Of a stretch of DNA of 64,000 bases, positions 1-8,592 are shown one piece after another. The stretch spans positions 2,812,501-2,876,500 of the forward strand of contig NZ_CP109073.1 of the NCBI RefSeq assembly GCF_035917415.1, given 5' to 3'. How positions within the stretch are numbered: the first letter of the stretch is position 1; each line of letters begins with the position of its first letter. A program made the position numbers and the translations under genes. This DNA is from Streptomyces sp. NBC_01803 (GTDB taxonomy: Bacteria; Actinomycetota; Actinomycetes; Streptomycetales; Streptomycetaceae). The notes under the pieces were generated by a model. It was not told where the DNA came from and did not search any database. It saw nothing but the letters and a program-made list of their open reading frames with translations.

Positions 1-130
1 CTCCGTGAATGCCTCAAAGCAATCCACCGAGAAACGATCTCTCGCTGAACATTCAAACTTGCTAAACAGTCTGGCATTGACTTTTGGCACGCTGTTGAGT
101 TCTCAAGGAACGGACGCTTCCTTCAGGCCC
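1..130 (-). promoter_or_regulatory. Leader of a 16S rRNA gene lying left of the window
   Basis: Read on the minus strand this stretch carries the conserved streptomycete rrn leader: a GAGAACTCAACAGCGTGCC box (about 84-102) and, at the very edge, a TTCACGGAG end that normally runs directly into the 16S 5' end (AGTTTGATCC). The boxes belong to the 16S processing stem and antitermination region. The 16S gene itself should begin at the first base outside the window. The assignment rests on remembered rrn leader sequence; the rRNA is not visible here. Confidence 0.75.
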
Positions 131-171
131 CTCTCAGGACCCCCCGGGCGCTTCCCTTCGCTGTGTCCACT

Positions 172-201
172 ACTTTAGAAGCAATCCCCGCCATTTTCCA
201 A
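172..201 (-). promoter_or_regulatory. Putative rrn promoter
   Basis: On the minus strand TTGGAA is followed after 18 bases by TAAAGT, a fair match to the vegetative streptomycete promoter and placed upstream of the rrn leader. Streptomycete rrn operons normally have several promoters; this is the only one I can point to. No gene is seen in 202-347. Confidence 0.4.
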
Positions 202-347
202 ATCGGCCCCCGCAGACCCCATTTCCGGCAAGCGGAAATAGACCCTCACGGGCAGAAGCTTCCTTCATCATGGGCGCCACACTCGGTGGCAGACGCACTC
301 AATCTTCCTGAGCGCTCGGGCAACGTTACGCGCTCACCCCTACGCCG

Positions 348-2036
348 TCAACTTGCGCCCGGGAGGGCGAACTCCGCCCACACCGCCTTGCCGCCTTCGG
401 GCAGGCGGCGGGCGCCCCACTCGGCCGCGATCGTGGCGACGACCGCGATGCCCCGGCCCGCCTCGTCGGCCGGCTCGGCCTGTTGGCGGCGGGGCAGGTG
501 CTCGTCCCCGTCCGTCACCTCGACGATCAGGCGGCGGTCCGTCCGGCGCAGACGCAGACCCATCGGGGCCCGGCCGTGCTTCAGGGAGTTGGCGACCAGC
601 TCGCTCGCGGCCAGGACGCCCAGCTCGCGCAGCTCCTCGGGGAACCGCCAGCTCGCGAGCACCCCGTCGGCGAACGCCCGCGCCCTCGGCGCGGCCTCGA
701 TGCCGCCCAGGAGATCCAGGGCCGCGCCGCGGAAGAGGTCGGCCTCGTCGCCGTGGCGCTCCGGGCAGGTCAGCGCGAGGATCGCCACGTCGTCGTCGTG
801 GTCCTCGCTGATGCCCAGGGCCCGCAGCAGGCGGTCGCAGACGATCTGCGGACTGTCGCCGGCCCCGGCCAGGGCCCGCTCCAGCGTGTCGATCCCCTCG
901 TCGATGTCGGCGTCCCGGCGTTCGACCAGGCCGTCCGTGTAGAGGACCACGCTGGAGCCCGGTCCGAACGGGACCGCGCCCGAAGTGTGCAGCCAGCCGC
1001 CGGTGCCCAGCGGCGGGCCGGTGGGATCGGACACCCGGCGTACGGTCGCGTCCGGCTCGCGGATGAAGATCGGCAGGTGCCCGGCCGAGGCATAGGTGAG
1101 CGTGCCCTCATTCGGGTCGTACACGGCGTACACGCAGGTGGCGATCTGACTGGAGTCGATCTCGGCGGCGAGGCCGTCGAGGAGCTGGAGCACCTCGTGC
1201 GGCGGCAGGTCGAGACGCGCGTAGGCGCGGACGGCGGTGCGGAGCTGGCCCATGACCGCCGCCGCGCGCACGCCGCGGCCCATGACGTCGCCGATCACCA
1301 CGGCGGTGCGGCCGGCGCCGAGCGTGATCACGTCGTACCAGTCGCCCCCGACCGCCGCGTCGATGCCGCCGGGCTGGTACGTGGCGGCCACGCGCAGGTC
1401 GTCGGGCTGTTCGAGGCGCTGCGGCAGCAGGCTGTGCTGAAGGGTGACGGCCGCGGCGCGTTGCTGACTCTCGCTCTCCCGGAGACGCTCGGCCGCGACG
1501 ACCTGGTCGGTGACGTCGGTGGCGAAGACGAGGACGCCACGCTGGGCGGGGTCGTCGGCGGTGGCGGCGACCCGGACGGGGGTGCAGGTGAAGGTGAAGT
1601 AGCTGTCGCGGGTGTCGCCGGGGACGCTGCGGGTCTTCAGGGTGCGGGGGGTGCCGCTGCGCTGCACCTGGTCCAGGAGGGGGAGCAGTCCGATGTCGAC
1701 CAGCTCGGTGAGGGACTCGCGGGCGGGGCGGCCGGGCACGCGGGTGCCGAAGAGCGCGGCGTAGGAGCCGTTGACATAGGCGACGCGGTGGTCGGGGCCG
1801 CGTACGACGGCGACCGGGGTCGGGACCTGGCCGAGCAGCTCGTGGATGGCGCGGGCGTCGACGCCCTGCCCGCCGTGCGGGCCGGGGGGCGTCGGGTCGT
1901 GGTGCTCACGGGCGGCCGGCACGACGCCGGGCTCGTCCCCCGGGCCCCGGCCGACCTGGGAGGCGCCTCCCTCGGGGCTGGCGGCGTTGCGCCGCTGTGT
2001 CCCGGGCAGCCGGATGGCCCAGCGCGTCAAATTCAC
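348..2036 (-). CDS. PAS - PP2C (SpoIIE) phosphatase - HATPase regulator
   Basis: A 562-residue cytoplasmic signalling protein of a type abundant in streptomycetes. A PAS domain (about 62-185) is followed by a SpoIIE-type PP2C phosphatase (about 200-423) with metal-binding GGDWYD (230-235), GDVMGRG (249-255) and a D-rich end (HDDDVAIL). The C-terminus (445-560) is an RsbW-like ATPase with ASELVANSLKHG (477-488) and an AGRGIAVV lid. Such proteins act in partner-switching control of sigma factors: the phosphatase dephosphorylates an anti-anti-sigma factor and the kinase domain can bind or phosphorylate it. The GTG start is the longest open choice; PAS begins well inside, so the N-terminal 60 Pro/Gly-rich residues are uncertain. 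No antagonist gene is adjacent. Confidence 0.9.
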   Translation of the reverse strand: MNLTRWAIRLPGTQRRNAASPEGGASQVGRGPGDEPGVVPAAREHHDPTPPGPHGGQGVDARAIHELLGQVPTPVAVVRGPDHRVAYVNGSYAALFGTRVPGRPARESLTELVDIGLLPLLDQVQRSGTPRTLKTRSVPGDTRDSYFTFTCTPVRVAATADDPAQRGVLVFATDVTDQVVAAERLRESESQQRAAAVTLQHSLLPQRLEQPDDLRVAATYQPGGIDAAVGGDWYDVITLGAGRTAVVIGDVMGRGVRAAAVMGQLRTAVRAYARLDLPPHEVLQLLDGLAAEIDSSQIATCVYAVYDPNEGTLTYASAGHLPIFIREPDATVRRVSDPTGPPLGTGGWLHTSGAVPFGPGSSVVLYTDGLVERRDADIDEGIDTLERALAGAGDSPQIVCDRLLRALGISEDHDDDVAILALTCPERHGDEADLFRGAALDLLGGIEAAPRARAFADGVLASWRFPEELRELGVLAASELVANSLKHGRAPMGLRLRRTDRRLIVEVTDGDEHLPRRQQAEPADEAGRGIAVVATIAAEWGARRLPEGGKAVWAEFALPGAS

Positions 2037-2155
2037 AGCGTTCCGATCCGATTCGTGTCGCGTCTGCGTCGTGGTGCGTTCGGCGTCGTCGTGGTCTTTG
2101 TCTCTTCAACTTTTTGATGGACGGCGGCCCGCCCATGGTCACACGCCCGGCCGTG

Positions 2156-3514
2156 TCAGGGGCCCTCCGGGTGGCGCCCGGTGCCTGCTGCCAGCTCGAA
2201 CTCGGCTCGCGGGTGTTCCAGGGAGCCGAGAGAGACGATCTCACGTTTGAACAATCCCGCAAGGGTCCATTCGGCCAGCACGCGCGCCTTGCGGTTGGCG
2301 GTGGGGACGCGGCTCAGGTGATAGACGCGGTGGACCAGCCACGCAGGGTATCCCTTCAGGCGCCTGCCGTAGACCCGGGCGACGCCCTTGTGGAGGCCGA
2401 GGGAGGCGACCGATCCGGCGTAGCGGTACCGGTAGTCGGTGAGGGGCTTGCCGCGCAGCGTCGCGGCGACGTTGTCGGCGAGGCGGCGGGCCTGGCGGAC
2501 GGCGTGCTGGGCGTTGGGCGCGCAGAGGGCGCCGGGGGTGGCGGACGTCAGGTCGGGGACGGCCGCGGCGTCGCCGGCGGACCAGATGTGGTCGGTGTCC
2601 TCGACGCGGAGGGCGGCCGTGCAGCGGACGCGGCCACGGTCGTCCAGGGGGACGCCGCAGGCGGCGAGGACGGGGCTGGGCTTGACGCCGGCCGTCCAGA
2701 CGAGGGTGCGGGCCGGGTGGCGGGAGCCGTCGCTGAGAACGACGGTGCGGTGTGCGCAGGATTCGAGCCGGGTGCCGAGGCGCACGTCGATGTTGCGCGC
2801 GCGCAACTCGCGGAGTGCGTACGCGCCCATCCGCTCACCCACTTCGGGCAGGATCCGGTCCGTTGCCTCGACCAGGATCCACTTCTGCTCCTCCGGGCGG
2901 ATGTTGTGGTAATAACGGCAGGCGTAACGGCCCATGTCCTCCAGCTCGGCGAGGGCCTCCACGCCCGCGTAGCCGCCGCCGACGAAGACGAAGGTGAGGG
3001 CGGCGGCGCGGACGGCCGTGTCGCGGGTGGACGAGGCGATGTCGAGCTGTTCGAGCACGTGGTTGCGCAGCCCGATGGCCTCCTCGACGGTCTTGAAGCC
3101 GATGCCGTGCTCGGCGAGGCCCGGAACGGGAAGTGTTCGCGAAATGGAACCGGGGGCCAGCACCAACTCGTCGTACTCGACCCGGAGTGGCGCACCGTCT
3201 GACTCCTCGGCGGCCACCGTCCGTACGGAGACGGTGCGCGCGGCCGGGTCGACGGCGGTGATCTCGCCGGGGAGGAAGCGGCAGCGGGACAGCACGCGCC
3301 GCAACGGGACGACGACGTGCCGGGGGGAGATGGATCCGGCGGCGGCCTCGGGGAGGAAGGGCTGGTAGGTCATGTAGGGCTCGGGGCTGACGACGGTGAT
3401 TCGGACGTCGCCGCGCTTGAGCTCGCGGTTGAGCCTGCGCTGGAGGCGGAGTGCGGTGTAGAGGCCGACATAGCCGCCGCCGGCCACGACGATGTGGGCG
3501 GGTTGCTTTGTCAC
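2156..3514 (-). CDS. ndh: Type II NADH dehydrogenase (NDH-2), FAD-dependent
   Basis: Single-subunit NADH:quinone oxidoreductase that feeds electrons to menaquinone at the inner face of the membrane without pumping protons. The N-terminal FAD site reads VVAGGGYVGLYTA. A second Rossmann motif, VFVGGGYAGVEA, near residue 160 is for NADH. A GDAAAVPD FAD-pyrophosphate motif comes near residue 300, and the C-terminal part has the hydrophobic, basic character of the membrane anchor. About 452 residues is normal for the family. I chose the GTG giving MTKQPAHIVV, which leaves the usual short lead before the first glycine motif; a GTG five codons upstream is also open. It is divergent from a TetR gene across a short region with a palindrome, so regulation by that TetR is likely. 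Confidence 0.9.
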   Translation of the reverse strand: MTKQPAHIVVAGGGYVGLYTALRLQRRLNRELKRGDVRITVVSPEPYMTYQPFLPEAAAGSISPRHVVVPLRRVLSRCRFLPGEITAVDPAARTVSVRTVAAEESDGAPLRVEYDELVLAPGSISRTLPVPGLAEHGIGFKTVEEAIGLRNHVLEQLDIASSTRDTAVRAAALTFVFVGGGYAGVEALAELEDMGRYACRYYHNIRPEEQKWILVEATDRILPEVGERMGAYALRELRARNIDVRLGTRLESCAHRTVVLSDGSRHPARTLVWTAGVKPSPVLAACGVPLDDRGRVRCTAALRVEDTDHIWSAGDAAAVPDLTSATPGALCAPNAQHAVRQARRLADNVAATLRGKPLTDYRYRYAGSVASLGLHKGVARVYGRRLKGYPAWLVHRVYHLSRVPTANRKARVLAEWTLAGLFKREIVSLGSLEHPRAEFELAAGTGRHPEGP

Positions 3515-3630
3515 CCGTCCATGAGGCACCCGAGGGCGGGCGTTTGTCCACAGGTCGTGCGGGGCGCTGCTCCGTTCGGGGCGGGGGGGGCCGGGCCGGA
3601 GCGGCTCTCCTTCTCACTGTCAGTGGCCTC

Positions 3631-3646
3631 AACTATGTTCGTAGTT
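3631..3646. promoter_or_regulatory. Inverted repeat, candidate TetR operator
   Basis: AACTA-TGTTCG-TAGTT forms a perfect 5-bp inverted repeat with a 6-base centre, in the gap between the divergent ndh and TetR genes and about 60 bases before the TetR start. Local AT content is far above the surroundings. TetR proteins normally bind such palindromes between divergent genes; the link to this particular regulator is inference. Confidence 0.45.
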
Positions 3647-3704
3647 CCAACAGACGCGGAGCGGCGTTCCGGGGAGCGCGTCCGCAGCACCGGGGGAAAT
3701 GAAT

Positions 3705-4406
3705 ATGCGGAGCAAGGAATCCGGGGACGACGCGGACGCGGGGTCCCCCGGGGAGCGGTGTGATGCCGAGAGGCACTCCGCCGGGGGCGACGGGAAGGCC
3801 GGGGCGCCGCTGCGCGTGGACGCGCAGCGGAATCTGCGGCATGTGCTGAGCGCGGCGCGCGACGTGTTCGGCGAGCAGGGGTACGGCGCGCCGATGGAAG
3901 AGGTCGCGCGGCGGGCGCGGGTCGGTGTGGGGACGGTGTACCGGCGGTTTCCGAACAAGGAGGCGCTCGTGCGGTACATCGAGGAGGAGGAGACCCAGCG
4001 GCTGGCGGCCAGGGCGCGGGAGGCGCTGGAGCTGGAGGACGAGCCGTGGGGCGCGCTGGCGGAGTTCGTGCAGGGCTCGGCGGCGTCGGGGGCGGGGCGT
4101 CTGCTGCCGCCCGGTCTGCTGGCGGCGAGTGGGGCGGTGGAGCAGCGGGTGCCGCAGCAGCGGGCGGCGGGGTCGCCGGGCGGCGGTGACGTGGGCCCGG
4201 GGGCGCGCGAGCTGCTGTCGGCGGTGGGGCAGTTGGTCGAGCGGACGCGGGCGGCCGGGGAGCTGCGGGCGGATGTGACGGTGGCCGATCTGATGCTGGT
4301 GATAGCGACGACGCCGCCCCGGCTGGACGACCCGGTGCGGCAGACGGCCGCCGAGACGCGGCTGTTGGAGATATTGCTCCAGGGCCTGCGGGCCCGCGGG
4401 CGGTGA
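3705..4406 (+). CDS. TetR-family transcriptional regulator
   Basis: About 233 residues. A disordered acidic N-terminus of about 35 residues precedes a TetR DNA-binding domain: RNLRHVLSAARDVFGEQGY, then EEVARRARVGVGTVYRRF and PNKEALVRYI, the usual helix-turn-helix and helix 4. The remainder is the variable ligand/dimer domain. I prefer the second ATG (MRSKES), 8 bases after GGGGG; an ATG two codons earlier would lie only 2 bases from it. It is divergent from the NADH dehydrogenase, which it may repress together with itself. Ligand unknown. Confidence 0.88.
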   Translation: MRSKESGDDADAGSPGERCDAERHSAGGDGKAGAPLRVDAQRNLRHVLSAARDVFGEQGYGAPMEEVARRARVGVGTVYRRFPNKEALVRYIEEEETQRLAARAREALELEDEPWGALAEFVQGSAASGAGRLLPPGLLAASGAVEQRVPQQRAAGSPGGGDVGPGARELLSAVGQLVERTRAAGELRADVTVADLMLVIATTPPRLDDPVRQTAAETRLLEILLQGLRARGR

Positions 4407-4617
4407 GCCGGCGGGGCAGCGGGGAAGCCCGGGCAGCGGCGCGGCGGCGGCCACATGGCGGAGAAAGGGCGTCTATATCACGGTGACCGGGCCCCGACGT
4501 GGGAAGAGACCCACGGACGGGTGGTTCCGTCCGATGCCGGGCGGCTGTGGGCCATTCGTGTGGCAGCCTTGCCCTTACCGCTGACACCGATGTGAATACT
4601 CCGGGGGGCTTCCCGTT

Positions 4618-6459
4618 ATGGGCTTTGAGGGCCAGGACGCCGAATCCGCCGAGTCCGCCCGGCCGGGATCCCCGGGCGCCGGGGGGATGGCCGCCGGCTC
4701 CAAGGTGCCCCGGCAGCGGGCGCGGGGCCGGGACACCGCCGATCTGGAGCTGGTCGAGCGGATGCGTCGGGGCATGCCGGAAGCGTATGACGAGCTCTAC
4801 CGGCGCCATGCGGACGCCGTGCGCCGGTACGCGCGGACGTGTTGCCGGGACGCGGACACGGCGGACGACCTGACCAACGAGGTGTTCGCCGCGACGCTCC
4901 AGGCGGTCCGGCGCGGGACGGGACCGGAGACGGCGGTGCGGGCCTATCTGCTGACCTCGGTGCGCCGGGTGGCGGCGGACTGGGCGCGAACGGCCAAGCG
5001 TGAACAGCTCGTTGAGGACTTCGCGACGTTCGCCGTCTCGGCGGCGGCGCAGCCTGGCGGCACGGACGCGCTCGATCAGGGCGCCGAGGTGCGGGCCATG
5101 CGCCAGGCGGAGCAGTCGATGGCGGTGCGCGCGTTCCGCAGCCTGCCGGAGCGCTGGCAGACCGTGCTGTGGCACACCACGGTGGAGGACGCGTCACCGC
5201 GCGACGTGGCGCCACTGCTCGGGCTGACGCCGAACGCGACGGCGGTGCTGGCGCACCGGGCGCGCGAGGGCCTGCGGCAGGCGTATCTCCAGGAGCACGT
5301 GAGCCGGGCGCTGACCGAGGGCGGCGAGTGCGCGCGGTACGCGGACCGGCTGGGCGCGTATGCCCGGGGCGGGCTGCGGACGCGGGCGGAGCGCGGGCTG
5401 CGCAAGCACCTGGCGGAGTGCGCGCGGTGCGAGACGGCCGCGTCCGAGGTGCGCGATCTCAACGAACATCTGGGTGGTGTGCTGCCGATCGCGATCATCG
5501 GCTGGTTCGTGGTCGAGACCTGGCTCAAGGGCGCGGCGGTGGTCACCGGCACGGCCGGGGCCGGAGCCGCCGGTGCCGCCGGATCCGCCGCCGCGACGGG
5601 TGGCGGGAGCGCCACGGCGGGCGCGGTCGGCGGCGCGGTCGCGGAGGGGCTGGGCGCGCCGGTGAAGGCGGGCCTGGCGTCGGGCGTGCTGGCGACGGCC
5701 GTGGCGGCGGCGATCACGCTGGCGATGATGGGCGGGGATCCGGACGAAGGGCCGCAGGCCGCCGCGCCGCCGCCGGAGGTGTCGCAGGAGCCGCGGCCCG
5801 TTCCGGAGCCCGCGCCGGAGGCGGTGCCGGAGCCCGCGCCCGACCCGGCGCCGGCGTCCGTTCCCCGCCCGGAGCTCGCGCAGGCCCCCGAGCCGCCCGC
5901 ACCCGAGCCCGCGCCGGAGTCGGAGTCGGAGTCGGAGTCGGAGTCGGAGCCCACGCCGTCGCCCGAGGCGCCGCCCGCGCCGGAGCCCGAGCCGGAGGAG
6001 CCGACCCCGGAGCCGCCGCCCGCGCCCGCGCCGTTCCAGCTCCGGGAGCTGGAGTACGGCGTGCTCGGTGACGGCACGGACCCGGCGGTGCGGCTGGTGG
6101 GCAGCAGCCCGGTGTGGCAGCGGGACGGCCTGTCCGTCGCCGGCCGGGCGTACGCGCACGGGATCACCGTGTCGGCCCTGTCCTCGGTGACCATCGATCT
6201 GAACCGGCCGTGTGTCTCCTACCGGGCGTGGGCGGGGCTGGACGACCTCACGCTGGGCATCGGCGCGGCGGTCTTCAGCGTCTACGGGGACGACGTGGAG
6301 CTGTGGACGTCCCCGCTCCTGCGCCGTGACGAGCCGGCGGTGCCGGTGAACGTGCCGCTGACCGGGGTGGAGACGCTGCGGCTGACGGTGCGGCCGGAGA
6401 GCCCGCTGGGGCCGGTGGCGCTGGTGGACTGGGCGGAGTCGGAGATCTTCTGCGAATGA
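4618..6459 (+). CDS. ECF-like sigma factor fused to zinc-finger, membrane segment and NPCBM domain
   Basis: 613 residues in clear order. Sigma region 2 lies at about 48-97 (DELYRRHADAVRRYAR, DLTNEVFAATLQAV). Region 4 is at about 172-228 (LPERWQTVLWHTTVEDAS, APLLGLTPNATAVLAHRAR). A zf-HC2-like anti-sigma motif follows at about 238-271, ending HLAECARC. Hydrophobic stretches sit at 288-304 and 352-371, followed by a Pro/Glu-rich spacer (375-470) with a run of SE dipeptides. The C-terminus (about 475-613) is an NPCBM carbohydrate-binding-like beta domain (YAHGITVSALSSVTIDL, end VDWAESEIF). The design suggests a membrane-held sigma factor with an outside sensor for cell wall or glycan, in one chain; how the sigma part would be freed is not evident. 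Start supported by a weak G-run; upstream ATGs are absent. Confidence 0.85.
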   Translation: MGFEGQDAESAESARPGSPGAGGMAAGSKVPRQRARGRDTADLELVERMRRGMPEAYDELYRRHADAVRRYARTCCRDADTADDLTNEVFAATLQAVRRGTGPETAVRAYLLTSVRRVAADWARTAKREQLVEDFATFAVSAAAQPGGTDALDQGAEVRAMRQAEQSMAVRAFRSLPERWQTVLWHTTVEDASPRDVAPLLGLTPNATAVLAHRAREGLRQAYLQEHVSRALTEGGECARYADRLGAYARGGLRTRAERGLRKHLAECARCETAASEVRDLNEHLGGVLPIAIIGWFVVETWLKGAAVVTGTAGAGAAGAAGSAAATGGGSATAGAVGGAVAEGLGAPVKAGLASGVLATAVAAAITLAMMGGDPDEGPQAAAPPPEVSQEPRPVPEPAPEAVPEPAPDPAPASVPRPELAQAPEPPAPEPAPESESESESESEPTPSPEAPPAPEPEPEEPTPEPPPAPAPFQLRELEYGVLGDGTDPAVRLVGSSPVWQRDGLSVAGRAYAHGITVSALSSVTIDLNRPCVSYRAWAGLDDLTLGIGAAVFSVYGDDVELWTSPLLRRDEPAVPVNVPLTGVETLRLTVRPESPLGPVALVDWAESEIFCE

Positions 6460-6483
6460 CGGGCGGGCGGCGGCCGGCGCGGG

Positions 6484-6515
6484 CCTCGATGAGCCCGGCG
6501 TCGGCGAGGGGCGGC
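6484..6515. repeat. Duplicated fragment of the neighbouring gene
   Basis: The stretch CCTCGATGAGCCCGGCGTCG and the bases after it repeat an internal part of the asparagine-synthetase-like gene at about 6702-6733, with about one mismatch in 32. The copy sits directly after the gene's stop codon in the convergent gap, so a piece of the gene's 3' region has been duplicated in the same orientation. Confidence 0.7.
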
Positions 6516-6516
6516 G

Positions 6517-8592
6517 CTACGGGCTGACGCCGCTGGTGACCGCCCTGGGGTCGCGGTTCCCCTCGGCGGTCCAGCAGGAGCCGCGGCGGGTGAGGAGCCG
6601 GCGCAGCCAGATCTCGGTGGAGACCAGCTCGGCCAGCCCGTCCAGTGGCAGCCGTTCGCCCTCGGCGGCGGCGCGCAGGGCCTTGCGGACGACGCGAGCC
6701 TCGATGAGCCCGGCGTCGGCGAGGAGCGGCGCGTCGAAGAGCCCCACGAGATCTCCTATGGAGGCGCGCAGCCCCGACCTGACGGACTCGGTGTGGGAGG
6801 GGTGGCTGGTGGCGCCCCAGCCGGGGGGCAGACCGCGCACGCCCGCGCCCTCCAGGACGGCGCGCAGCACATCGGCGCGCGCCCCGGGCTGGACACGGAT
6901 GGTCTCCGGCAGGGCCTGGCAGGCGCGCACCACCTGGTTGTCGTAAAAGGGGGCGTGCAGCCGCTGGAGGCGGACCTCGGCGGCCTGTTCGAGCACACGG
7001 TGGTCGGCGGCGTGCCGGGCGAGGACGGCGCGGGCGCGCTGCACGCCGGGTCGGCCGGTGGCCGTGGCGGCTCGGGGTCGCGCGGCGAACGCTTCGAGCC
7101 GAATCGACACTTCCGCGAGCGCCTCACCGGTCAGCCAGCGGGCGGCCGGGCCGGGTCGGCACCAGGCGAGCGCGGCCAGCGAGGCGCCGAGCGCGCCGTC
7201 GGCGAGCTGCGCGTCGTCGATGGGCCGGCGCAGGAGGACCGCGGCGTCGGACAGGCCCTCCGGGTAGGGCGTGCGGGCGAGTCTGCGGGCCGCGCGGTAG
7301 ACGGTGAACGGGACGAGCATCGAACGGCTGCCGCCGCCGTCCGCCTTCGCCAGCGCGGTGACCGGGCGCAGCAGATGGCGGCGTCTGCGGTCGATGAGGA
7401 GGTCGGCGAGGCGGGCCGGGTGGGCGTCGAGGACCTGGCGGGCGCCATGTCCGATGAGGTGGTCGGCGCTACCCGCGGCGAGCCGGTGCCGGTGCCGGGC
7501 GGCGGTGATGAGGGAGGGGCCGGGCTCGTCGGTGAGCGGCCCGCCGTCGAGGTCGGCGTAGGGCAGCGCCTCCTCGCCGGCCGCGACGACGACGTGGTGC
7601 AGGCGCGGGTTCTCCGCGATCATCCGGGCGCGTTCGATCTCGGCGGCGCGGGCGATGCCGGCGGGGCCGCCGCCCGCGATGGTCAGGTCGTTGAACGTGA
7701 CGGCCCGCAGCCGCTCCCCGGCGAGGGTGGCGCCGGTGCCGAACACCGTGCCGGGCATGCCGGGCAGCCCGGCGGCGAGCAGCGCGAGGGTGGCGGAGGC
7801 GCTGCCGCCGGAGAGGTCGGCGCCGACGCCGGGCGCGGGCTCGGGGCCGAGGCGGGCGGCGCGCCGGTCGGCGGGGCCCATGCCGGGGATGGGCCCGGCG
7901 TCGCGCTCGGGCGCGTGGCGGGGGGCGGCGAGCCGGGTGCGGACGGCCTCGACCAGGGCCTCGCGGACGCCGGCCACGGCGGCCTCCCGTTCGACCGGCG
8001 GGGCGGCGACGATGGAGGGCGCGGCCGGCTCGTAGTCCAGCACGTCGCGGCTGCCGCCCTCGCGCAGCCGCAGCGCGTGGCCCGGCGGGACGCGGCTGAC
8101 GCCCCGGTACGGCGTGCCGGTCCCGACCGCCTCGGGGGACTCGGGGCAGGCAAGCAGCGCGGCGAGGTGGCCGACGTCGAGCTGGGCCTCGGTGAGGTCA
8201 GCCAGCGGCAGGGCGGCGGTGGCGTACGCGGTGCCACCGGCCCAGCTCGTGTGGAACACCGGCTTGGTGCCGGCCAGATCGGCCGGGATCACGGTGCGGC
8301 GGCCGAAGCGGGCGACCGCCGTATAGCTGCCGGGCCAGGTGGTGAGCTGGCGCAGCGCGCCGGCGCGCGCGGAGACGAGGGAACGCCGGAGCGTCGCGTC
8401 GTCGGCGCCGCAATATCCGAAGACAGCGAGGTGCGTGTCGCCATCGGCGTGGACGAGGCGGATCTCGTCGGAGCGCCAGTCACCGACCGCCCAGAGGGGG
8501 TCGGGGCCCTCCCACAGGAGCTGCGCGCCGAGGGGCTGGATGTCGCGGGCAGCACTCGCCGAGGCCCCGCACCACCCAACCAACCACCGCAT
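6517..8592 (-). CDS. Asparagine-synthetase-like protein, lasso-cyclase type, with altered P-loop
   Basis: 691 residues. The N-terminal about 200 residues resemble the glutaminase-like domain of asparagine synthetase B but lack the catalytic Cys at position 2 (it begins MRWLVGWCG). The C-terminal part is the ATP-dependent amide synthetase domain. This arrangement is that of isopeptide synthetases (lasso peptide C proteins) and beta-lactam-synthetase relatives. The pyrophosphate loop, normally SGGxDS, reads SGGSAS here, so the aspartate is missing and activity may be changed. The start has GGGGGAGG upstream; an earlier in-frame ATG has no such site. No lasso precursor, RRE or leader peptidase gene is adjacent. 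Substrate unknown; it may be a chromosomal lineage-specific enzyme rather than part of a peptide cluster. Confidence 0.75.
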   Translation of the reverse strand: MRWLVGWCGASASAARDIQPLGAQLLWEGPDPLWAVGDWRSDEIRLVHADGDTHLAVFGYCGADDATLRRSLVSARAGALRQLTTWPGSYTAVARFGRRTVIPADLAGTKPVFHTSWAGGTAYATAALPLADLTEAQLDVGHLAALLACPESPEAVGTGTPYRGVSRVPPGHALRLREGGSRDVLDYEPAAPSIVAAPPVEREAAVAGVREALVEAVRTRLAAPRHAPERDAGPIPGMGPADRRAARLGPEPAPGVGADLSGGSASATLALLAAGLPGMPGTVFGTGATLAGERLRAVTFNDLTIAGGGPAGIARAAEIERARMIAENPRLHHVVVAAGEEALPYADLDGGPLTDEPGPSLITAARHRHRLAAGSADHLIGHGARQVLDAHPARLADLLIDRRRRHLLRPVTALAKADGGGSRSMLVPFTVYRAARRLARTPYPEGLSDAAVLLRRPIDDAQLADGALGASLAALAWCRPGPAARWLTGEALAEVSIRLEAFAARPRAATATGRPGVQRARAVLARHAADHRVLEQAAEVRLQRLHAPFYDNQVVRACQALPETIRVQPGARADVLRAVLEGAGVRGLPPGWGATSHPSHTESVRSGLRASIGDLVGLFDAPLLADAGLIEARVVRKALRAAAEGERLPLDGLAELVSTEIWLRRLLTRRGSCWTAEGNRDPRAVTSGVSP

